The notes below the pieces were generated by a model. It searched no databases and had not been told where the DNA came from. It saw only the letters and a program-made list of their open reading frames with translations. 64,000 bases of DNA from Sternotherus odoratus (lineage: Eukaryota > Chordata > Testudines > Kinosternidae). A program made the translations under genes and the position numbers. This document shows positions 57,193 to 64,000 of this stretch, one piece after another (positions within the stretch are counted from its first letter, which is position 1; each line of letters starts with the position of its first letter). The DNA lies in NCBI GenBank assembly GCA_032164245.1, contig JAVMKO010000001.1:249125644-249189643 (forward strand). The letters run 5' to 3'.

Positions 57193-58343
57193 CTGGAAAA
57201 GAAACAAGAAATTGTAATGTTTTATTCATGCAAAACATACTTTAAAATTTTAAGCCCTATGAAGCTAAACACCGCATAAGATGTTGAAGCAACTTCTGAA
57301 TACAAGTAAATTTTATCTAATAAAGTTCTAAAGAATTAAGGACACAATACAAAAACTGTAACTATATATGAAAAACTTCTTAAACATATTCCCATACTTA
57401 CTAAAAGTTCTGTTCTTACTAAAAGTTCTGATCAGTCTATAAGGTGTGACAAAGGTCTGAGTCTGGATTGAGGGTCCTGTGCTTCTGGGCAGAAGCTCAC
57501 TGAGGCCACAGTGTGACCTCCCTGCCTTAGCCTAGCAGCAAGGGCCCCAGCCTACACTGAGCTACTTTCATCACAGGCCAGTATTAGAGGTGGAAAGGGG
57601 CATACCCCCCAGTCTCTGCTACTCCTTTGGGCTTAGCAGATGTTCAGCCCCCTGCCTGGTTCGAGGTCTGCTTCCCCTCTCAAGAGGATCTCTGTAGAGC
57701 ATGGGGGGAGGGGAGAAGGAGAAACCAGGGCCCCCCTCAACTCCGAGTTCCGGCCCAGGGACCCTAATGGTAGTAGCTGTTGATGGCTTTCCCTTCACTA
57801 CTGGAGCGGCTTCGACTCCCTGGGCCACTTCCCTGCAACCTCCTTTTCTACTTTATCCCTTACCTCAGGCCTCCGCAACACTTCCTCTCCTCCAACTCTT
57901 TGTCTACCTTCACCCGTCCTCAGGCTTCAGCAATCGCTTTCTCTCCTCCAATCTCCTTCTCCTGGAACTCACTGGAAGGAGAGCTTTTAAGCAGTATAAA
58001 TGGAACCTTGATTGGTTCCAGCTTTCTCCATTAGCCTAATGGGCTTAATTGATCCTTTGCTGGTTAAGTGTAATCAGGTGCCTGCATTAGCCTAATGGCC
58101 TTAACTGATCATTAGGCAGGTTAAATGGCATCAGGTGTCTCGACTGGCCTGGGGTAACGTTTGGCTACCCAGGGAACAAGGACCTGCTCATCCGGAGGCT
58201 GATATATTTGCCTTCCACTACTCTTTTATAGCCTTCTGATCTGAGTCCATCACAAGGGATACAGCACACAAATACCAAACAATCCTGACAGGACATAAGA
58301 TTCAGCCGCTTACCACTACTTTTTTGTAATTAAGAAAATTTAC
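57193..58343 (-). other. VWA8: VWA8 intron 3 (1.15 kb)
   Basis: GT-AG intron, most of which is a low-confidence LTR-like repeat (57445-58254). Confidence 0.85.
57445..58254 (+). repeat. LTR-like interspersed repeat
   Basis: Starts TGTGACAAAGG and ends CCATCACA (TG...CA) with a plausible length. It contains a tandem pair of about 50 bp around TTAGCCTAATGG (58031-58140). No convincing target duplication was found, so the ends are tentative. Confidence 0.35.
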
Positions 58344-58393
58344 CTCTGTGTAGAAACATTTGGTCCAACTGAGTATAATAGCTTAAGATGGTC
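58344..58393 (-). CDS. VWA8: VWA8 exon 3: small linker exon
   Basis: A 50-nt exon, too short to stand out as an ORF. It encodes DHLKLLYSVGPNVSTQ plus two bases of a split Arg codon. It begins after TTTTCAG and ends before GTAAAT. The phases (0 in, 2 out) join exactly to exons 2 and 4. It belongs to the helical lid that follows the first AAA core. Confidence 0.93.
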
Positions 58394-58924
58394 CTGAAAA
58401 TAGAACATAGCATCAATATCAAATTATTTTCTGGGTTATACCGTGGATCACAGTGCATATTGTGCAAGATCTTTTCTATTTCTCATCTCAATTAGACACC
58501 AAGCCTTTCATAGCAAAGAGCCTAGTCCTGGCACATAGAATTAATTTTCTAAAAGGAAAAAAAGTTAGCATCCCTGTATCCTGTCTTCCGACAGTGGCCA
58601 GTGCCAGGAGCTTCAGAGGGAATGATCCCTCCCCAGTTGGCAAAGAGAGGGTAGGGACACTTCAGAGTATGGTTTTCAGTCCTGCGCACCCTGGTCATTG
58701 ATGGACCTATCCTCCATGAATTTATCCTTTGGAGATTATCTCTTTCTTTTCAGTAATTAACTCGGCATCAATATGATCCTCTCCCAAAAAAAAGGTCAAA
58801 ATATTTTATTCATGTTCAGTGATTAATTTTTGAATGTATAATATGTAAAATACAAGATTAAGATATTTTAAAACTAAGATATCTATTAGTCCTGCTCTGT
58901 AAACAAGCTCTAAATGGCACTTAC
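58394..58924 (-). other. VWA8: VWA8 intron 2 (0.5 kb)
   Basis: GT-AG intron; nothing recognisable inside. Confidence 0.85.
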
Positions 58925-59089
58925 CTTAAAGGGGAGATGATAAACATCTCTTGCTTGAAATCTAGAACGAAGGGGAGGGTCCAACGGGTTACCAGAATAT
59001 CTAGGTACCGGCAGGCCCAGTGCTATCACACGAAAATCTTCACTTACTCGAACAATCTTCCATGCATCTAATTCAGTTTTAGTATGTTC
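58925..59089 (-). CDS. VWA8: VWA8 exon 2: sensor 1 and arginine-finger region of the first AAA module
   Basis: 165 nt, 55 codons, phase 0/0, between a TTCAG acceptor and a GTAAGT donor. It contains FRVIALGLPVPRYSGNPLDP and then PLRSRF. The hydrophobic FRVIALG strand with a following polar turn is the sensor-1 position of AAA_5 modules. The R-S-R-F motif is where an arginine finger acts on the neighbouring subunit. These roles are inferred from the family. The identity as VWA8 is direct from the sequence and its order after exon 1. Confidence 0.96.
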
Positions 59090-60235
59090 CTGAATCAATT
59101 AAAATAAGGCACTAATTACAATGCAATAACATCTTTTAGTGAGGGCCCTAATGCCTGAGGTACAAACTGAAGACCTAAAGAGGAGGGATGAAAAAGAGTG
59201 GTCTTCCAGTTAAATTTGGTCTTCTGCTTCCCTCATCTTTAACACAGATGGGGCCAGAATGAAATGTTCCATCTTGATTTAAGGTATTCAATTTGTAGCT
59301 CATGTATCGAGGATTTCTAAGGTAAGGGTGGCTGAAATATGCTTCACTGAGTCCAGCCTTCAGGCAAGCGAATGATGAATTTCCACAGATGCTCAACATT
59401 TGGAAGCTATGAATTAGAATTACAAATATCTTTCTTCATATAAAGAAGACAAAAAACAATGAAACAATGTTATGTATTTTCTTCTCTAAAATCAAAAGTC
59501 TAACTTTAGCAAGTTTGGTTTTTTTAAATTATAATGAAGGGATGCTCCTCTGAATAAGAGAACATTTTGTTTTACATAATATGCTCTACCACAAGTAATA
59601 ACAATACAGGTTTATCACTGTACTCTTTTCTAAAGAGTACATCTATTTTATATTGTATACTTCAATCATGTTGCCAGGAAAAGACTCATTGCAGACAAAG
59701 AAGGCAGTTCTGCAGTCTTTCCACATTACCATCAAGCCTTGCTTGAAATTGTACATGACCACTTCGTGCAGATCCAATGCCAGAATAATGATTCACATAG
59801 AAGAACAGAAAATGAGCCATAACTTACGTAATACAATATTCCCCCAACAACAATATTAGATTTAGTATCACTGTAGGAGATTTATTCAAATCAGATAACA
59901 TTAGCAGTATACCTAAGGGACCAATTTAGAGCCATTTTATCATTAGCAAGGTACAAAAAAAATGTACTACACAATCTCAATCAATTCCTATTTGAATTTA
60001 AAGTCAGTTTTCATGTCTCCTCCTTAAATGTAGCAATGATAAAAAAAACATTTTGTACTTCAATATGTTAATTACATTTTCATGAGTAACCAAAACAGAC
60101 TGGAATGGATCAGAACTACTCTAAAAGCAAAAGGAGGCACAACCACCAACCACTAATGGCTCAGAAATGAGTTTGTGTTTAATGGCTTAGTGGGCAAAGT
60201 TGTGCAATAATATGTAGGAGCCTGGGTGTATTTAA

Positions 60236-61060
60236 GTTGGAGTTGGGCACAAAAATTTTGGACAAAGTTTATTTGTTGAAAAATGCAGTTTTAGGTTGAC
60301 TGAAACTATCCATTAATTCAGCACAAATCTGCCAAATAGTTTCTGACAAAATATTTTCAAGGTAGCTTCATGAAGCAGAAGGAGAAGGAGCTTAGGGTGG
60401 TGGCCCCTTTATGCTTTATTCAGGGCCGGCGTAAGCTTCTTTGCTGCCCTAGCCGGCCTCAGCATTTCGGTGGCAGCTCGCACAACAGTATTTAAGTAAA
60501 ATACTTAAGTAAAATACTTAATTAGTCATTGCAGCAAGGACTAGAACCCAGGATTCCCCCTTCCAGGTGAGTCCCCTAACCATCATTCTCTCTCTTGCCT
60601 AATGAATATTTAATTATTTAATACAAAGTGAAACAGAAGAAACTGGGCGAGACTCACCCTATAGCCTGGTGGTTAGGACACACACCTGCAAAGTGGAAGG
60701 ACCCAAGTTAAACTTTCTGCTCTGAATCGGACAGAGTGGGAACTTGAACCTAGGTTTCCCACAGCCCAGGTGAGTGCTCTAACCATAGGACTAGATAGTA
60801 TCAGGGGCAAAGACACCATTTCCTCATCCTGTAGTGGTTTTGTGAACGGTGTTCCCAAATTGACTTTACTTTTATATTAAAATGCTGTTAAAAACACCCC
60901 AAATCTAAATTAAACATTTTGGTCCAACAGAATATTTTGCTAAACAATTTTTTTCTCTGTTTTGCTGAAGGCACCAATTTTTGTTTTCTTTTAGATTGAT
61001 CTGAAACAATTCTTTTCAACTTTTTGGTTTGGCCAGGGAACTGAAAAAATCAATTATTCA
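60236..61060. mobile_element. Composite element with AT-rich ends and tRNA-like modules
   Basis: Both flanks (60236-60420 and 60880-61060) are rich in AAATTTTGG-type words with partial inverted symmetry. Between them lie three tRNA-like modules. The superfamily is not identified. Confidence 0.45.
60536..60793. repeat. Three tRNA-like modules in alternating orientation
   Basis: Modules lie at 60536-60589 (minus), 60658-60716 (plus) and 60738-60793 (minus). Each has an A-box-like GGTTAGGAC or GGTTAGAGCACTC and a B-box-like GGTTCAAGTTCC or close variant at tRNA spacing. None forms a clean cloverleaf, so they are SINE-type relics and not tRNA genes. Confidence 0.55.
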
Positions 61061-61990
61061 CAGTGCGCTATTTCCCATGACTCATGTAGGCTAAGCCAGA
61101 TGGGGCTCCATCTCAGCCCAGCACTGAGGTTTCATGGGTAGTTTAGTAAAGATTAGAATAGGGATATTTCAAGTCACATTTTAAAATTGATCTGAAGTTA
61201 ACTTTTCTAACTTGCATTAGCTCATAATGATTGATATTCCACACTAAAACAGGGTTAAAAAAGGAGCAATTGAAATACCGAGGGGAAAAGAAAGAACAGA
61301 ATACTTGACCAGTTCAGCCATGCTACAGGGCCAGGAAGCAATGAAGAATGGAGAAGCTGATGAACTATATACACTACTTAAGAGACTTGAAATGAAGAAC
61401 TGTATTTTTCCCTCCCTTTGCTTAAGCTATTTCTTGTTTGCTGAGTTTTCTGAACCTGGTAGAATAAAGCTCCAGTTCTAACTCTCTTTACGTAACGCCT
61501 GGTGGAAACACGCTTCGTACAGAAGTATGTGCGCATCTAAGTGAGAAGCTGCTATGTTTTGTTTGCATTCTGTACCTCAGCTATTCTGTCTCTTGAAGTT
61601 ACAGCCTGGTCATGTTCATACAGAGGTGTTTCAGAAATATTGCAGACCAAAGTCTAAAATTATTTTAAAATTATTATAAATTGACAAGCTACTGCTCATC
61701 TGATAGAAGGGGGTATATATAATAGGAAGAAATATGAATAGGTAAGAGTCAGGTGGATGGTAGGAAACAGAAACCATGGGGCATGGAAGTAGAGTACAGA
61801 GGACTGACAAACAGCCTGATCAAATTTAATTTTGCCTCATAAAACTTGAAAAAGTGTACCAGAGGTCAAAGTCATCAGTTGGAAATTATAAAATCCTATT
61901 TCCTATTCAATGGATAAATTTCCAATAATCTCCCTTTAATTTATATTGGCCTTTTTCACACATTTTTGAAAAGTGTAAGATGAGTGAAGG

Positions 61991-62240
61991 CAGGGGTGAA
62001 AATAACTTAAGGACGTACCGGTACGCAGGGCAGCCAGGGTTCTGGGCAAGGTGGGGGAGAGGGGTGGCTCTGGGCCCCTCCAAGGGGCAGGGCCTCGGAT
62101 GGAAGTGGTGGGACTGGGACCAGACTGGGACTGGGACCGTGCCCTTTTAAATCATCAGGCCCTGGGACAGCTGCTCCTTTTGTCGTCCCCTCCACCTCCG
62201 TCAGCAACCCTGCCAGTATGTCACTTAAAGCCCTGCTGCA
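61991..62240 (+). mobile_element. hAT left end related to the element at 29788-30525
   Basis: Starts CAGGGGTGAAAATAACTTAA and carries GTACCGGTACGC, the end words of the 29.8 kb element. The right end is not found. Confidence 0.6.
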
Positions 62241-62390
62241 GCAGCCTGGCTGATGTCACCCATGATCTTCACTTAACCAGGCAAAGACACCTCCATGGGA
62301 TGTACCCGGTTTATCTTTTACCTCATTAATAGGGTCACTTCCCTGTCAAAAACAGACATATATTCAAAACAACATAATGCTTTGCTGTAC

Positions 62391-62558
62391 CTGTAACAGT
62401 TTGTCATAACGTTCTGCAGACATAAGAAAGCGCCCATCTTCAAGCTGCATTTCTCTATTTTCCAACAAATTGTTTAACACAGGCAAGACATTCCGCTCTG
62501 CCTTCTCCAAACCCTCCAACACAAGGATTCTGCCCTCTGTAGCTGCACGGACTGCACA
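62391..62558 (-). CDS. VWA8: VWA8 exon 1 of window: Walker B region of the first AAA module
   Basis: 168 nt, 56 codons, phase 0 at both ends. It encodes CAVRAATEGRILVLEGLEKA and continues through a stretch containing NVLPVLNNLLENREMQLEDG. This matches the first dynein-related AAA (AAA_5) module of VWA8. The hydrophobic run before E-G-L-E sits at the Walker B position but lacks the usual D-E pair, so ATP hydrolysis here is doubtful. The acceptor is taken as the AAG just before the Cys codon at 62558. An alternative acceptor seven bases further in would drop the family-conserved C-A dipeptide. The donor is GTACAG. The Walker A-like part must lie upstream of the window. Confidence 0.95.
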
Positions 62559-64000
62559 CTTTTTCAACAAAAACAGCAACATTAAGAGACATATACAGCA
62601 TAATATAGCACATGAAACCCAACTGAAAAGGGCTTAATCCTGCACACATCAATGCCTAAGTAATCTGAGTCCAGGGGACTTAGCATGGTAGTAAGTACTA
62701 TTTCCATTAGTAAGCATTTGGAGGATCTTACCCTTACATAACAATTAACTGAACATATTTTTCTGCAGAAAGAATTAGTTACATGTTTATCTAAAAAACT
62801 ATTTAATCCAGGAAACAAAACAGCATCAAAACAAACACTGGAAATTTTGTGTGCAATATGTTTTTGTTAAAAATCAGATAGTGTTTCAAGCACAGAATGT
62901 AAAACTAAATATTAAAAGTTAAAACCATAAAAACTCCAAAATTGTTTAACTTGTTCCAGGTTCATAAAGTATTCCTTTACTGAGTCAAAGTGAAGGGAAG
63001 ACACAATTCTGAGACTGATATTAGGTGGTACTTCACTGAATGCAAGTAGTCCCATTGAAATCAGTGTAGTAAGTGACTACTTTGCATTCATAAGGGTGGT
63101 CGGTTTAGGCCCTTAAAGCACATAAGCAGCGATCAAGCACACAGTGACAAGACTCAAACCACGTCTTAGTATAAATGCCGACAGACCCCAGTCGGGATCA
63201 AACCTGGGACCTCTGAAGTATGAGCCGCTACTGCAAAAGCTAGAAGTCCCATGGCTTTTAGCTAAGGCTGTAGCAGACTCGTTAATCTAGGTGGGTTAGT
63301 TGCCCCGAGAGTGGCATAAAGCACCACACACGGCAGGCCTGTCTACTGATCTGGGCAGTGAAATGTTGAATCAATTAAATATATCTTAAGCAACTACTCA
63401 AGGGACCAACAAAATCAGCTGCTTGAAGATATTTTGAATGACTTTGTATCAGTGTAGTAAGATGTAAAATCCTTTTGCTGCCATGTATTTTTTAAATATA
63501 CATAGTGGATATTAGATATTAGGTATTCAGATGTTCCAATGAATATTTACTTATTTGATTTATGCTTACTGATTTTTTCCCTATATATTTTAATCTACTT
63601 TTAGCACACCCAACAATTCTGAAACAAAGGTATTTAAAAGTTTTAAAAGAAAGTAGAAAAGTTCTATATTAGGTTTATAATAATCCTACAAAAGTTTACA
63701 AACTGAATCACCAGTTTAATGACTGTGTAACTACATCACTATTGTGCTGCTCCAGTTTTACACCAATGTAACTCTATTAAAATCAGAAGTTCTTTTTTTA
63801 TCCCATGGTAAAACTGAAGTAATGCCATGATGAAACAAGCCCCGTATTATTTAAACATGAAACCAAGTTACTACTGTATTAATAAACTGTTAACTGAAAT
63901 AGGCATCTACTAAATGTAGAGCAAAATTATATTCAAAACATTTAGGGATATTCTGGTGCTCATTCTGTGTCATAATTATGTTCTCTTATCTAAATTTCAT
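62559..64000 (-). other. VWA8: VWA8 intron upstream of exon 1, continuing beyond the window
   Basis: The only feature seen is a tRNA-derived SINE-like sequence on the minus strand (63.17-63.35 kb). I searched for the preceding VWA8 exon, expected to encode the start of the first AAA module, and did not find it. Confidence 0.75.
63175..63345 (-). mobile_element. tRNA-derived SINE-like sequence
   Basis: Minus-strand text has a degraded A-box region (GCAGTAGCGGCTCATACTTC), a B box GGTTTGATCCC in CCAGGTTTGATCCCGACTGG, and a common turtle SINE body on its 5' side. It is distinct from the SINE at 11.6 kb. Confidence 0.6.

Larger units (their letters stand above)
59090..62390 (-). other. VWA8: VWA8 intron 1 of window (3.3 kb)
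   Basis: GT-AG intron. It contains an element with three tRNA-like modules (60.24-61.06 kb) and a hAT-like left end (61.99-62.24 kb). The stretches 59100-60230 and 61070-61980 show nothing recognisable. Confidence 0.85.

Noticed and set aside
62551..62558. Alternative acceptor for exon 1 at GTGTGCAG
   Set aside because: It would remove the Cys-Ala that matches the VWA8 family; the acceptor seven bases upstream keeps it in phase 0.

Overview
The window is vertebrate nuclear DNA, almost certainly from a cryptodiran turtle. It holds one gene, a central piece of VWA8 on the minus strand. VWA8 is a mitochondrial multi-module AAA+ ATPase with a C-terminal VWA domain. Seventeen coding exons are recognisable, from 62558 down to the left edge. 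All have GT-AG borders and compatible phases, and together they give an uninterrupted frame of 1,912 nt (about 637 codons). The 5' exons lie beyond 64000 and the 3' exons, including the VWA domain, lie before base 1. No other host gene, tRNA, rRNA or promoter is supported. The turtle assignment rests on a tRNA-derived SINE at 11.6 kb that matches the Cry/Pol III SINE known from hidden-necked turtles, on many CR1 fragments, and on hAT, Tigger, Penelope-like and DIRS-like copies of types familiar from turtle genomes.

Protein layout, 5' to 3'. Exons 1-5 (62.6-52.1 kb) hold the end of the first AAA module. Exons 6-8 (48.6-45.6 kb) lead into the second module, whose Walker A is split by a 93-bp intron. 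Exons 9-12 (36.3-25.3 kb) carry its Walker B and sensor region. Exons 13-15 are the linker. Exons 16 and 17 (8.7 kb and 1-46) carry the third Walker A, split at the same position.

The introns are a dense fossil record of transposition. 47-8668 has a solo LTR with a 5-bp target duplication, an LTR relative, two abutting MITEs and a GATA array. 8741-16343 has a Penelope-like element with a Tigger-type MITE nested in it, the turtle SINE, and two large GC-rich minisatellites of opposite strand bias, one inside a hAT element. 20098-34303 has CR1 and LINE pieces, two hAT elements with 8-bp duplications, a palindromic minisatellite, an L1-like scrap and a Tigger-type element. 36252-45636 has inverted hAT transposase fossils, and a Penelope palindrome has landed inside the BED finger of one. 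45943-62390 has a hAT element 22 nt from a splice donor, further CR1, a DIRS-like ORF1 remnant and tRNA-like modules.

The most unusual signal is a set of four short palindromic Penelope-like tail insertions (27328-27519, 37887-38092, 50236-50389, 54323-54521). Each joins two inverted copies of the element's 3' tail and is flanked by a 10-14 bp target duplication. In each, one arm runs to the full 3' terminus and the other is cut short. Three share the same truncation point, and the tail holds a hammerhead-ribozyme-like core.
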